The notes: generated by a model from the sequence alone, not told the origin. Positions 45,878 to 54,662 are shown, numbered from the stretch's first letter. The stretch is 64,000 nucleotides of DNA from Pseudomonadota bacterium (GCA_040384265.1 JAZKJM010000005.1:301166-365165), one strand, 5' to 3'. Numbers and translations are program-made.

Positions 45878-45943
45878 ATGGCTATCGCTGTTGCCGTTGC
45901 GGGCTTGATTCTGGCCGCTGTCGGGCTGATCGAACATTATTAA
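45878..45943 (+). CDS. Small hydrophobic ORF coupled to rimM
   Basis: A 21-codon frame (MAIAVAVAGLILAAVGLIEH then Tyr, stop) with a strong ribosome site AGAGGAG 6 bases before the ATG. The peptide would be a single short membrane helix. Its stop lies two bases before the rimM ATG, which lacks its own clear ribosome site, so it may couple rimM translation or be a genuine small membrane protein. Confidence 0.55.
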   Translation: MAIAVAVAGLILAAVGLIEHY

Positions 45944-45945
45944 GC

Positions 45946-46509
45946 ATGACCGCTGTGACCCCCGCCACCCGCGCTGACGAGGCCCCATCCGCATGGGTGA
46001 TGCTCGCCGTTTTCACCCAACCCCACGGCGTCAGTGGCCGCATCAAGGTGAAGTCCTTCACCGACCCGGCGGATGATTTTGCCACCCACCCTGCGCTGAC
46101 CGATGAAGCCGGGAACCCAATCACACTGCGCATTACCGGCCACACGCAGGGCCTGCCCGTTGTCGCCATCGACGGCGTCACCCGGCGCGAACAGGCTGAG
46201 CTGCTGCGCGGCAAAAAAATCGGCGTGCTGCGCGCGCAGCTGCCCGTGCTCGACACGCCCAACCGCTTCTACACCGCCGATCTGATCGGCTTGCCCGTGA
46301 TCGATGCCAGCGGTGCGCCGTTTGGCGAGGTGTTCACCGTCGCCAATTATGGCGCGGGCGATATTCTCGACATCACCCGCCCGAACGGCAAGCGCGAGAT
46401 GTATGCATTCAACCACGCTACCTTCCCTGAGGTTGACGTGGCCACGCGGCGCCTTGTGATCCACCCGCCGGAAATCCTTGGTTCTGCGACCGATACGGAC
46501 GCAGACTAA
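45946..46509 (+). CDS. rimM: 16S rRNA processing protein RimM
   Basis: It assists 30S head maturation and binds S19. It has 187 residues from ATG 45946. The N-terminal RimM domain is about 20-100 (AVFTQPHGVSGRIKVKSFTD) and a PRC-barrel is about 110-180 (FYTADLIGLPVIDASGAPFG). It lies between rpsP and trmD as usual and ends 4 bases before trmD. Confidence 0.95.
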   Translation: MTAVTPATRADEAPSAWVMLAVFTQPHGVSGRIKVKSFTDPADDFATHPALTDEAGNPITLRITGHTQGLPVVAIDGVTRREQAELLRGKKIGVLRAQLPVLDTPNRFYTADLIGLPVIDASGAPFGEVFTVANYGAGDILDITRPNGKREMYAFNHATFPEVDVATRRLVIHPPEILGSATDTDAD

Positions 46510-46513
46510 GCCC

Positions 46514-47212
46514 ATGCAGCCCGCCCCCTGGAAAATCAGCGTCATCACCGTGATGCCGGAAATGTATCCGGGCCCGCTCGGCCATTCGCTGATTGGCGAT
46601 GCGCTCAGCCGCGGCCTGTGGGATTTATCGGTGTTCCCGCTGCGCGATTTCGGCACCGGCCCGCACCAGAAAATCGATGATTCCCCCGCCGGTGGCGGCG
46701 CCGGCATGGTGCTCAAACCCGATGTGGTGGATGCCGCGATCCTCGCCGCCAAGGCCGCCAACCCCGGCGCGACGCTGGTGCATTTCACCCCGCGCGGTGC
46801 CCCCCTCACCCAGCCCATGCTGCGCGAACTGATCGCCACCCCGCTCATCCTGCTCTGCGGCCGCTACGAAGCGATTGATGAGCGCGTGCTCGAAAAACAT
46901 GCCCCGCGCGAAGTGTCGCTGGGCGATTTTGTGCTCACCGGCGGCGATATTCCCGCCATGGCGCTGGTCGATGGCTGCGTGCGCCTGCTGCCGGGCGTCA
47001 TCGGCAAGGAAGCCAGCCTCGGCGAAGAAAGCTTCGGCGATGGCGATTACGCCCAGCTGCTCGAATACCCCCACTACACCAAACCCGCCGAATGGGATGG
47101 CCGCGCGATTCCCGAGGTTTTGCTCAGCGGCCACCATGCAAATATCGAGAAATGGCGCCGCGCACAGGCGCAAACCATCACCCAGGCACGGCGGCCGGAT
47201 TTGCTTAAGTAA
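46514..47212 (+). CDS. trmD: tRNA (guanine-N1)-methyltransferase
   Basis: It methylates G37 of tRNAs to prevent frameshifting. It has 232 residues from ATG 46514. The SPOUT knot is clear: LCGRYEAIDERV and EVSLGDFVLTGGDIPAM (about 136-152); GGGAGMVLKPDV and the DDSPAGGG region are intact, as is the C-terminal LLSGHHANIEKWR. Confidence 0.97.
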   Translation: MQPAPWKISVITVMPEMYPGPLGHSLIGDALSRGLWDLSVFPLRDFGTGPHQKIDDSPAGGGAGMVLKPDVVDAAILAAKAANPGATLVHFTPRGAPLTQPMLRELIATPLILLCGRYEAIDERVLEKHAPREVSLGDFVLTGGDIPAMALVDGCVRLLPGVIGKEASLGEESFGDGDYAQLLEYPHYTKPAEWDGRAIPEVLLSGHHANIEKWRRAQAQTITQARRPDLLK

Positions 47213-47351
47213 GCGAAATGGTGGGGCAGGTTTTGGGATTGTGCACTCCCCTCGCCCCCAGCCCCTCAATTAACCCTTGCCAAGCCTTGCGCTCCCGTGT
47301 AGATAGCCCTCCCGATGTCACTACGCGCTTGCCGCGGCTATGAGGTAACCT

Positions 47352-47771
47352 ATGAATATCCTGCAACAAATCGAAGCTGAACAGGTCGTCCGTCTCAGCG
47401 CTGGCAAAAAAATTGACGCCTTCGCCCCAGGCGATGTGGTGCGCGTCGATGTGAAAATCATCGAAGGCAACAACGAGCGTATCCAGGCCTTTGAAGGCCT
47501 CGTGATCGCCAAGAAAAACGCCGGGATCAACTCCGCGTTCACCGTGCGCAAACTCAGCCACGGCGAAGGTGTCGAGCGTATCTTCCCGCTCTATTCCGCC
47601 CGCATCGACGGTGTGACCCGCATCCGCCAGGGTGAAGTGCGCCGCGCCAAACTCTACTACCTGCGTGGCCGTACCGGTAAATCGGCACGTATCCGCGAGA
47701 AGGTGGATCTGGCCGGCATGACCGCAGCGAAAAACGCGAAAGCGGAAGCCGCTGGCAAAGCAAAAGCATAA
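47352..47771 (+). CDS. rplS: 50S ribosomal protein L19
   Basis: A 139-residue L19, lengthened at the C-terminus by an Ala/Lys tail. Core motifs are [21 protein letters not shown], the R-rich [15 protein letters not shown] and the N-terminal IEAEQV helix. Last gene of the ribosomal block before the leu genes. Confidence 0.98.
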   Translation: MNILQQIEAEQVVRLSAGKKIDAFAPGDVVRVDVKIIEGNNERIQAFEGLVIAKKNAGINSAFTVRKLSHGEGVERIFPLYSARIDGVTRIRQGEVRRAKLYYLRGRTGKSARIREKVDLAGMTAAKNAKAEAAGKAKA

Positions 47772-47777
47772 AAGGTC

Positions 47778-47858
47778 GTCATCCCGGCGCAAGCTGGGGT
47801 CCACCTTTTTGATCCTGTAACTTGAATCAAGATGGATTCCGGCGTTCGCTGGAATGAC
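47778..47858. repeat. Palindromic intergenic repeat, GTCAYCCC family, copy 4, abutting leuC
   Basis: 81 bp, starting GTCATCCCGGCGCAAGCTGG and ending GTTCGCTGGAATGAC, with inner arms around GATCCTGTAACTTGAATC. It ends 6 bases before the leuC start codon, so it provides the leuC translation start region. Confidence 0.8.
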
Positions 47859-47864
47859 GAGCAT

Positions 47865-49274
47865 ATGACACAAAAACCACGCACGCTTTTCGACAAAATC
47901 TTCGACGCCCATCTCGTCCACGCGGCGGATGATGGCACGTGCCTGCTTTATATCGACCGCCATCTGGTGCATGAAGTGACCAGCCCGCAAGCCTTCGAGG
48001 GCCTGCGCACCAGCGGCCGCACCGTGCGCCACCCGGAAGCAACGCTTGCGGTCGCCGACCACAACGTGCCCACCACCAAAGACCGCCTGCAAGGCATCAA
48101 GGACGAAACCTCGCGTATTCAGGTGCAGACGCTGGAAGATAACTGCGCCGAATTCGGCATCACCTATTACAAAATGGATGATAAGCGCCAGGGCATCGTG
48201 CATATCGTCGGCCCCGAAGAAGGCTTCACCCTGCCCGGCACCACCATTGTCTGCGGCGATTCGCACACCAGCACCCACGGCGCGTTTGGCGCGCTGGCCT
48301 TCGGCATCGGCACCAGCGAGGTCGAGCATGTGCTCGCCACCCAAACGCTGATTCAAGGCCGCGCCAAAAACATGCGTATTACGGTCGATGGCGATCTGGG
48401 CCCGGGCGTCACCGCGAAGGATATTGTGCTGGCGATCATCGGCAAAATCGGCACCGCGGGCGGCACCGGTTATGTGATGGAATATGCCGGTTCCGCCATC
48501 CGCAATCTCAGCATGGAAGGCCGCATGACGGTCTGCAACATGAGCATCGAAGCCGGTGCGCGCGCGGGCCTCATCGCGCCGGACGAAAAAACCTTCGCCT
48601 ATGTCAACGGTCGCCCGCTCGCCCCGCAAGGCGCGGCGTTCGATGCCGCCGTCGCGTACTGGAAAACTCTGCCGACCGATGACGGCGCACATTTCGATGT
48701 GGAAATTACCCTCAACGCCGCCGACATCGCGCCGCAAGTCACCTGGGGCACCAGCCCGCAGGACGTGCTGCCCATCACCGGCAGCGTGCCATTGCTCACC
48801 GATTTCCCGGAAGAGCAGCGCGACACCATCGCCCGCAGCCTCGATTATATGGGCCTGACGCCCGGCACCAAACTCACCGATATTCCGGTCGATAAGGTGT
48901 TCATCGGCTCCTGCACCAACGGCCGCATCGAGGACTTACGCGAAGTGGCCAAGCTCGTCGCCGGTCACCACGTCTCGCCGACCATCAAACTCGCCATGGT
49001 GGTGCCGGGCTCCGGCCTCGTCAAGGAACAGGCCGAACGTGAAGGGCTGCACACGATTTTCACCGATGCCGGTTTTGAATGGCGCGAAGCAGGCTGCTCC
49101 ATGTGCCTTGCCATGAACAACGACCGCCTCTCGCCCGGCGAACGCTGCGCCAGCACCTCCAATCGCAATTTCGAAGGCCGTCAGGGACGCGGCGGCCGAA
49201 CCCACCTGATGTCCCCCGCCATGGCCGCTGCGGCCGCCATTACCGGCACCTTAACCGACGTCAGAAAGTTTTAA
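47865..49274 (+). CDS. leuC: 3-isopropylmalate dehydratase large subunit
   Basis: With LeuD it isomerises 2- to 3-isopropylmalate in leucine synthesis. It has 469 residues from ATG 47865; a start at 47832 would add residues encoded by a repeat. It has [20 protein letters not shown], the iron-sulfur cysteines in GSCTNGR (about 348) and CSMCLAMN (about 408-411), and the closing [18 protein letters not shown]. It is followed after one base by a four-helix-bundle gene instead of leuD. Confidence 0.97.
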   Translation: MTQKPRTLFDKIFDAHLVHAADDGTCLLYIDRHLVHEVTSPQAFEGLRTSGRTVRHPEATLAVADHNVPTTKDRLQGIKDETSRIQVQTLEDNCAEFGITYYKMDDKRQGIVHIVGPEEGFTLPGTTIVCGDSHTSTHGAFGALAFGIGTSEVEHVLATQTLIQGRAKNMRITVDGDLGPGVTAKDIVLAIIGKIGTAGGTGYVMEYAGSAIRNLSMEGRMTVCNMSIEAGARAGLIAPDEKTFAYVNGRPLAPQGAAFDAAVAYWKTLPTDDGAHFDVEITLNAADIAPQVTWGTSPQDVLPITGSVPLLTDFPEEQRDTIARSLDYMGLTPGTKLTDIPVDKVFIGSCTNGRIEDLREVAKLVAGHHVSPTIKLAMVVPGSGLVKEQAEREGLHTIFTDAGFEWREAGCSMCLAMNNDRLSPGERCASTSNRNFEGRQGRGGRTHLMSPAMAAAAAITGTLTDVRKF

Positions 49275-49275
49275 T

Positions 49276-50097
49276 ATGAGCCAGAACCAAACCCTCCGCA
49301 CCGGTGGCATTGCCGCCAGCCGCGACTATCAGGACCTGCCCGCATGGAGCAAAGCCCTCACCCTCGCCGAAACGATTTACGGCCTGAGCGAAGACTTCCC
49401 CGAGCGTGAACATGCCGGCCTCTCGGCCCAAATGCGCGCCAGCAGCATCGCGGTTGCTTCGGCCATCGCTACCGCCAGTGCAAAGCAGAACGAGCACGGC
49501 ATCGCCGAGAGCTACAGCGAGTCGCAAGCAGCGGCTGCCGCCCTCACCACCCAGCTCACCCTGGCTGCGCGCCTGGGTTATGTTAGCAAGGATTCCGCCG
49601 AGGAACTGACGCTGGCGCTTGATGAAGTCAGCCGTTTGCTGATCGCGATGAAGCACGGCCTCAAAGTTGCTGCGAAAGATGCCGAGAACGCCGTGAAAGA
49701 CGCTGCCCGCTCCGAGCGTGAAGAGCGTCCGCGCCGCGAGTTCAAGCCACGCGACGGCGATGACCGTCCACGCCGTGAATACAAGCCGCGCGATGGGGGT
49801 GAAGACCGCCCACGCCGCGAATATAAGCCCCGCGATGGCGGCGATGCACCGCGTCGTGAATATAAACCCCGCGACAGCGCCGGTGGCGATGCGCCACGCC
49901 GCGAATACAAACCACGTGGCGATAGCGACCGCAAACCGTATGGCGATAAGAAGCCTTACGGTGAGAAAAAAGCCTATGGCGATAAGAAACCGTACGGCGA
50001 CAAAAAGCCTTACGGTGACAAGAAACCCTATGGCGATAAAAAGCCCTATGGCAGCAAACCAGCGGGTGACCGCCCCTACCGCAAGCCGCGCGATTAA
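49276..50097 (+). CDS. S23-type four-helix-bundle protein with repetitive basic tail
   Basis: Residues 15-130 follow the four-helix-bundle (23S rRNA intervening-sequence, S23) family: DLPAWSKALTLAETIYGLSE, FPEREHAGLSAQMRASSIAVASAIA and a long last helix. Residues 152-214 are five copies of PRREYKPRD-like units and 219-260 seven copies of KKPYGD; the tail is strongly basic and Tyr-rich, resembling RNA-binding disordered tails. It shares the fold with the gene at 51522. Its start is one base after the leuC stop, so it is probably translated with the leu genes. Function unknown; RNA or ribosome binding is inference. Confidence 0.8.
   Translation: MSQNQTLRTGGIAASRDYQDLPAWSKALTLAETIYGLSEDFPEREHAGLSAQMRASSIAVASAIATASAKQNEHGIAESYSESQAAAAALTTQLTLAARLGYVSKDSAEELTLALDEVSRLLIAMKHGLKVAAKDAENAVKDAARSEREERPRREFKPRDGDDRPRREYKPRDGGEDRPRREYKPRDGGDAPRREYKPRDSAGGDAPRREYKPRGDSDRKPYGDKKPYGEKKAYGDKKPYGDKKPYGDKKPYGDKKPYGSKPAGDRPYRKPRD
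49729..50055 (+). repeat. Two coding minisatellites in the four-helix-bundle tail
   Basis: Bases 49729-49917 encode five PRRE(F/Y)KPRD units spaced 33-42 bases apart; 49930-50055 encode seven 18-base units of the type AAGCCGTACGGCGATAAG. Unit number may vary between strains. Confidence 0.85.
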
Positions 50098-50180
50098 TTT
50101 CGCGCCTGCGACCTGATCTTCATGCACGCGCATCACTGTAATGGTGGTGCGCGTGTTTCGTTTGTGGTAATGGATGCGCT

Positions 50181-50717
50181 ATGCATGACCCTGCCCTCGC
50201 ACCCGTCTTCGCCCCGTTTCGTAAGCGCTTTTATGCCTATGGCTATGACTCGCTGATCGTCACGGTGCTTGCCATTTTTGTGGGCTACTTGCTGGGCGGC
50301 ATCGCCCATGCGCAAACGGCGGAGGACATCAACACGCTGGTCGAGGCCGGGTTGCTGCCGCCGGGGACGGATATTAATACTCTGACAAGTCTCACCAGCC
50401 TCAGCGGCATGCTTGGCCAGTTGATTGACTGGCGGGTGCTCGTGGTGCCGTTTTTCACCTCGGCGATCTATAATATTTTCTTCCTCACCGGAAGCTGGCA
50501 GGCCACTCCCGGCAAGCGCTTCTGCGGGATATATGTGACCACGGCGGCAGGCGGCAGGCTCACCTTGCCCCAATCCACCGCCCGCCATGTGGCTAGCGGC
50601 CTGTCGATGCTGTTGAGCGGGCTGGGCTTTTTGACTATTTTTTTCACCCGTGAGAAACTGGCGCTGCACGATATGATTTGCCATACGCGGGTGGTGATCG
50701 GCAAAACCAACCTTTAG
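50181..50717 (+). CDS. RDD-family membrane protein
   Basis: A 178-residue protein with three or four membrane segments in the RDD pattern: FRKRFYAYGYDSLIVTVLAIFV at the start, ATPGKRFCGIYV in the middle and LALHDMICHTRVV at the end. RDD proteins are poorly defined; some act in ion exchange. Its TAG stop overlaps the ribosome site of the next small gene. Confidence 0.8.
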   Translation: MHDPALAPVFAPFRKRFYAYGYDSLIVTVLAIFVGYLLGGIAHAQTAEDINTLVEAGLLPPGTDINTLTSLTSLSGMLGQLIDWRVLVVPFFTSAIYNIFFLTGSWQATPGKRFCGIYVTTAAGGRLTLPQSTARHVASGLSMLLSGLGFLTIFFTREKLALHDMICHTRVVIGKTNL

Positions 50718-50723
50718 GAGGAA

Positions 50724-50873
50724 ATGATGTTTTCATGGCTAAAACGCTTGCTTTCTGACGCACGTTCGCGCAAAAAGCTCAACGAAGAACTGGCGAACCT
50801 GCCGACCCAGCATGCCGATACTTCGGGCAACCTTCCCCTCGACCCGAAAAACGATCCCTGGGGCCGGCGCTAA
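50724..50873 (+). CDS. Small protein of 49 residues between the RDD gene and leuD
   Basis: An ideal AGGAGG, partly inside the stop of the RDD gene, precedes ATG ATG at 50724. The product starts MMFSWLKRLLSDARSRKKLN, has an amphipathic basic helix, and ends LPLDPKNDPWGRR. No family recognised. It lies 12 bases before leuD in the same transcript. Confidence 0.65.
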   Translation: MMFSWLKRLLSDARSRKKLNEELANLPTQHADTSGNLPLDPKNDPWGRR

Positions 50874-50885
50874 ACGAAAGACCTG

Positions 50886-51506
50886 ATGCCCATGAAAAAA
50901 TTCACCGCCCTCTCGGCCATTGCCGCGCCGCTGCCGATCCAGAACATCGACACGGATATGATTATCCCGAAGCAGTTCCTCAAAACCATCAAGCGCACCG
51001 GCTTGAAGGAAGGGCTGTTTTTCGAGATGCGCTTCCGGGTGGATGGCAGCAAGGTCGAGGATTTTGTGCTGCACCGCGAGCCGTATACGCGGGCGGAAAT
51101 TCTGGTGGCGCTGGAGAATTTCGGCTGCGGTTCCAGCCGCGAGCACGCGCCGTGGGCGCTGGCGGATTTTGGCATTGGCAGTGTGATCGCGCCGAGCTTT
51201 GCAGATATTTTCTATAACAACTGTTTCAAAAACGGCATCCTGCCGGTGGTGCTGCCGCGCGAGCAGATTGATATCCTGATGCAGCACGCGCAATCGACCA
51301 GCAACACGATCACGGTTGATCTGCCAAGCCAGACCGTGCGCGCGGGCAATCACGCCTTCAACTTCACGGTCGATCCGTTCCGCAAACATTGCCTGATGAA
51401 CGGCCTCGACGATATTGGCCTGACACTGGAGAAGAACGCCTCGATCGAAGCGTTTGAAGCCACGCGCGCCGCTACCATGCCGTGGCTTATGGGTGCTGGG
51501 TCCTAG
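50886..51506 (+). CDS. leuD: 3-isopropylmalate dehydratase small subunit
   Basis: Partner of LeuC; 206 residues. The signature is complete: [15 protein letters not shown] (about 20-34), [14 protein letters not shown] and [17 protein letters not shown]. The protein should end at about PWL; the last residues MGAGS and the TAG stop are encoded by a GGGTGCT heptamer array that forms the left end of an inserted element. Confidence 0.97.
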   Translation: MPMKKFTALSAIAAPLPIQNIDTDMIIPKQFLKTIKRTGLKEGLFFEMRFRVDGSKVEDFVLHREPYTRAEILVALENFGCGSSREHAPWALADFGIGSVIAPSFADIFYNNCFKNGILPVVLPREQIDILMQHAQSTSNTITVDLPSQTVRAGNHAFNFTVDPFRKHCLMNGLDDIGLTLEKNASIEAFEATRAATMPWLMGAGS

Positions 51507-51521
51507 GTGCTGGGTGCTGGG
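51491..51521 (+). repeat. Left heptamer array
   Basis: GGGTGCT, GGGTCCT, AGGTGCT, GGGTGCT, then GGG. It contains the leuD stop codon and a GTG that could serve as an alternative start for the next gene. Confidence 0.9.
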
Positions 51522-51923
51522 ATGACAACCATCGCGCAAGAAACGCGGGAAATACGCAGCTTTACGGATCTAAGAGTGTGGCAAGAAGCCCGGATTCTGG
51601 TTAAGCAGGTATACGAAATCTGCGCGCATTTCCCAAGCGGTGAACGGTATGGGCTGAGCACGCAATTGCAGCGCGCCGCTGTCTCAGCAGTCGCCAATAT
51701 CGCCGAGGGCAGTGACCGTTATTCCATCCGCGAATATATCCATCATTTATCCATCGCCCAAGGCTCGCTGAGCGAAGTGCATGCATTACTTATCCTTGCT
51801 TCGGACTTGAATTTTGCGCCCAATGAGGCCATAGATGAGCGCATCGAACAATCCCTAAAAACCGGCAGGATGCTGCGCAAGCTTCAACAATCGTTACGAA
51901 ACAGAATAGAACACAGGATATAG
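51522..51923 (+). CDS. S23-type four-helix-bundle protein
   Basis: A 133-residue protein of the four-helix-bundle family related to proteins encoded in 23S rRNA intervening sequences. Family motifs are SFTDLRVWQEARILVKQVYE (about 15-34), FPSGERYGLSTQLQRAAVS and SVPANIAEG-like AVANIAEGSDR, then LSIAQGSLSEVHALL. The ATG at 51522 directly follows the left heptamer array; a GTG at 51507 is possible. It lies inside the insert and shares the fold, not close identity, with the protein at 49276. Its cellular role is unknown. Confidence 0.9.
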   Translation: MTTIAQETREIRSFTDLRVWQEARILVKQVYEICAHFPSGERYGLSTQLQRAAVSAVANIAEGSDRYSIREYIHHLSIAQGSLSEVHALLILASDLNFAPNEAIDERIEQSLKTGRMLRKLQQSLRNRIEHRI

Positions 51924-51926
51924 TCC

Positions 51927-53078
51927 ATGCACTCCCCAGCACCCAGCACCCAGCACCCAGCACCCTCTAAAAACATCCTCCTGCTCCCCGGTGACGGCAT
52001 TGGCCCGGAAGTGGTCGCGCAAGCGCAGCGCGTGCTGGCATGGGCGGGCGATTATGCGAAGGTGAATTTCACCTTCGACAGCGCCCTCATTGGCGGCAGT
52101 GCATATGACGCGGTGGGCACGCCCTTCCCGGCGGAAACCCTCGCCAAAGCCAAAGCGGCGGATGCGATTCTGCTTGGCGCCGTCGGCGGCCCGCAATGGG
52201 AGTCGCTGGAATATGCCGTGCGGCCGGAGCGCGGCTTGCTCGGCATCCGCAAGGAGCTGGATTTGTTTGCCAACCTGCGTCCGGCGATGTGCTTTGCAGC
52301 GCTGGCCGATGCGTCGAGCCTGAAGCCGGAGATTATTTCGGGCCTCGATATTCTCATCGTGCGCGAATTGACGGGGGATATTTACTTCGGCGAACCGCGC
52401 GGCGTGACGGTGGAAAACGGCCACCGTGTGGGCCGCAACACGATGATTTACGCCGATTGGGAAGTGACCCGCATTGGCCGGGTGGCGCTGGACCTGGCGC
52501 GCGCGCGTGGCAAAAAACTCTGCTCGGTGGATAAGGCGAACGTGCTTGAAACCACCGAAATGTGGCGCGAAGAAATGCAGAAACTGCGCGACGCAGAATA
52601 TAGCGACGTGGCGCTGTCGCATATGTATGTCGATAACGCGGCGATGCAGCTGGTGCGCACGCCTAAGCAGTTTGACGTGATGGTAACCGGCAATATTTTC
52701 GGCGATATTCTCTCCGATTGCGCGGCGATGCTGACGGGGTCGCTCGGCATGTTGCCAAGCGCGTCGCTCGGGGCAGAAATTAACGGCAAGCGCGCGGCGC
52801 TGTATGAGCCGGTGCATGGCTCGGCGCCTGACATTGCCGGCAAAGGCGTTGCCAACCCGATTGCGACGATTCTTTCCGTCAGCATGATGCTGCGCTATTC
52901 CTTCGCGCTCAACACGGCGGCGGATCTGGTGGATGCGGCAGTAGCACAGGTGCTGGAAGCGGGCCTGCGCACGGGCGATATTATGCAGCCGGGCATGCAA
53001 CAGGTTGGCACGCAGGCGATGGGTGATGCGATCCTCGCGGCGCTTGCCACTCTCTCCGCCCAACAGAAAGTTGCGTAA
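51927..53078 (+). CDS. leuB: 3-isopropylmalate dehydrogenase
   Basis: It oxidises and decarboxylates 3-isopropylmalate to the leucine precursor. It has 383 residues. [14 protein letters not shown] begins at about residue 16; the preceding residues ([12 protein letters not shown]) are encoded by the right heptamer array. The substrate motif [35 protein letters not shown] and [15 protein letters not shown] are intact. The start is 3 bases after the four-helix-bundle stop. Confidence 0.97.
   Translation: MHSPAPSTQHPAPSKNILLLPGDGIGPEVVAQAQRVLAWAGDYAKVNFTFDSALIGGSAYDAVGTPFPAETLAKAKAADAILLGAVGGPQWESLEYAVRPERGLLGIRKELDLFANLRPAMCFAALADASSLKPEIISGLDILIVRELTGDIYFGEPRGVTVENGHRVGRNTMIYADWEVTRIGRVALDLARARGKKLCSVDKANVLETTEMWREEMQKLRDAEYSDVALSHMYVDNAAMQLVRTPKQFDVMVTGNIFGDILSDCAAMLTGSLGMLPSASLGAEINGKRAALYEPVHGSAPDIAGKGVANPIATILSVSMMLRYSFALNTAADLVDAAVAQVLEAGLRTGDIMQPGMQQVGTQAMGDAILAALATLSAQQKVA
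51935..51965 (-). repeat. Right heptamer array
   Basis: Four perfect CCCAGCA units plus CCC, the inverse of the left array. It is in frame with leuB and gives its extra Pro/Ser-rich N-terminus. Confidence 0.9.
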
Positions 53079-53079
53079 C

Positions 53080-53628
53080 ATGCGCCATCTTCTCACCATG
53101 ATCTTGATGCTGAGCGTGGCGACAAGCGCCCTCGCCCAGAGCCAGAATGCGGCGATGGAAGACATGCTGCGCCAGCAGATGCAAAAGCTGAGCAGCGGCA
53201 AAAATGGCCAAAAGATGGGCATGCTGCTGGTGGTGGGCCAGCTGATGGGTTGCACCCAGAAGCAAGTGGGCAAACCGGCGACGGATGCGTTTTACAAAGA
53301 GATGGAAACGGTCGGCAAAACGGTGGAATCCTACTGCAAAGCTAACCGCGCGGATGATGCGCGTTTGCTGGTGCTGAACACACTTGCCGCAAAACAGAAC
53401 GATCCCGTGATGACCAGCGCGCTGGGCTGTTACACCGATGCGCAGGCGGCCAATGTCGCCGCCATCGGCGGCCAGAAAATGGCGGATGATGCGGGACGTT
53501 ACGCCCGCTGGGGCCGCGACCCGGCCCTCGCCCAAACCGAAATGACGAACGCGGATATTTGCCGCAACACACCCAAACCGGCGGCGCCTGTTGCCGCACC
53601 GGTCACACCAGTAGGAGTAAGCCAATGA
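53080..53628 (+). CDS. Exported protein of unknown function
   Basis: A 182-residue protein starting one base after the leuB stop, with a signal peptide ending SALAQ. The mature part is helical, with Cys residues at MGCTQKQ, SYCKA, LGCYTD and ICRNT that could form two disulfides, and a Pro/Ala/Val C-terminus. It overlaps asd by 4 bases (ATGA), so it is part of the leuB-asd transcript. Family not recognised. Confidence 0.75.
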   Translation: MRHLLTMILMLSVATSALAQSQNAAMEDMLRQQMQKLSSGKNGQKMGMLLVVGQLMGCTQKQVGKPATDAFYKEMETVGKTVESYCKANRADDARLLVLNTLAAKQNDPVMTSALGCYTDAQAANVAAIGGQKMADDAGRYARWGRDPALAQTEMTNADICRNTPKPAAPVAAPVTPVGVSQ

Positions 53629-54662
53629 GCTATAAAATCGCAGTGGTCGGCGCGACGGGAAATGTCGGCCGGGAAATTCTGGCAACGCTGGCGCAGCGCA
53701 ACTTTCCGGTAGGGGAAGTGGTGGCGCTGGCCTCGCGCAATTCCGCGGGCAAGCAGGTGAGCTTTGGCGAAAACAAAATCCTCGATGTGCAGGTGCTGGA
53801 TGATTACGATTTCCGCGGCACGGATATTGCGCTTTTCTCGCCGGGTTCGGCGGTCAGCAAAATCCACGCGCCGCGCGCGGCCGCTGCCGGTTGCGTGGTG
53901 ATCGACAACACCTCGCATTTCCGGATGGACCCGAATGTGCCGCTGGTGGTGCCGGAAGTGAACGCCCATGCGCTCAAGAATTTCCGCGAATCCAACATCA
54001 TCGCCAACCCCAATTGCAGCACCATCCAGATGGTGGTGGCGCTGAAGCCGCTGCATGCGGTGAACCCGATCAAACGCGTGGTGGTGAGCACCTATCAGTC
54101 CGTCTCGGGCGCCGGGAAAGACGCGATGGACGAGCTGTATGAGCAGACCAAAGGCCTGTTCGTGCACAGCACGATTGAACCGAAAAAATTCAGCAAGCGC
54201 ATTGCCTTCAACGTCATCCCGCAGATCGACGTGTTCATGGAAAACGGCATGACCAAAGAAGAATGGAAAATGGTCGAGGAGACCAAGAAAATCCTCGATG
54301 CGAGCATCAAGGTTTCCGCGACCTGCGTGCGCGTGCCGGTGTTTGTCGGCCATTCGGAATCGGTCAATATCGAGTTCACCAACCCGATGACTATCGAGCA
54401 GGTGTATGACCTGCTGGAAGACGCCGAGGGCGTGCTCGTGATCGATCGTCGCGAAGCGGGTGGGTATATCACCCCGGTGGAAGCGGTTGGCGAGGATGCG
54501 GTGTATGTGAGCCGCGTGCGCAAGGATGAGACGCTCGAAAACGGGATCAACATGTGGGTCGTTTCCGACAATCTGCGCAAAGGGGCCGCGCTCAACGCCG
54601 TGCAAATCGCCGAAGCGCTGATCGAGCAATTCGGCCTGCTGCCTGCGGGTGAAATGGCCTAA
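53625..54662 (+). CDS. asd: Aspartate-semialdehyde dehydrogenase
   Basis: It makes aspartate semialdehyde for lysine, diaminopimelate, threonine and methionine. It has 345 residues from ATG 53625. It opens IAVVGATGNVGREIL; the nucleophile Cys is in NPNCSTIQ (about residue 130); ISVYQSVSGAG-like TYQSVSGAGK and the RVPVFVGHSESV segment with its His follow. Confidence 0.97.
   Translation: MSYKIAVVGATGNVGREILATLAQRNFPVGEVVALASRNSAGKQVSFGENKILDVQVLDDYDFRGTDIALFSPGSAVSKIHAPRAAAAGCVVIDNTSHFRMDPNVPLVVPEVNAHALKNFRESNIIANPNCSTIQMVVALKPLHAVNPIKRVVVSTYQSVSGAGKDAMDELYEQTKGLFVHSTIEPKKFSKRIAFNVIPQIDVFMENGMTKEEWKMVEETKKILDASIKVSATCVRVPVFVGHSESVNIEFTNPMTIEQVYDLLEDAEGVLVIDRREAGGYITPVEAVGEDAVYVSRVRKDETLENGINMWVVSDNLRKGAALNAVQIAEALIEQFGLLPAGEMA

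Larger units (their letters stand above)
51491..51965. mobile_element. 475-bp insert with 31-bp terminal inverted repeats carrying a four-helix-bundle gene
   Basis: The left end 51491-51521 is four GGGTGCT-type heptamers plus GGG; the right end 51935-51965 is the inverse array, four CCCAGCA plus CCC. They match at 29 of 31 positions. The two differences at the left (51502, 51505) help give the leuD stop TAG. The insert lies between leuD and leuB, adding residues to both. It encodes only the S23-type protein, no transposase. Confidence 0.7.

Noticed and set aside
49729-50055. CRISPR-like regular repeats
   Set aside because: The 18-base and 33-42-base units are in frame, encode KKPYGD and PRREYKPRD, and have no unique spacers; they are a coding minisatellite.
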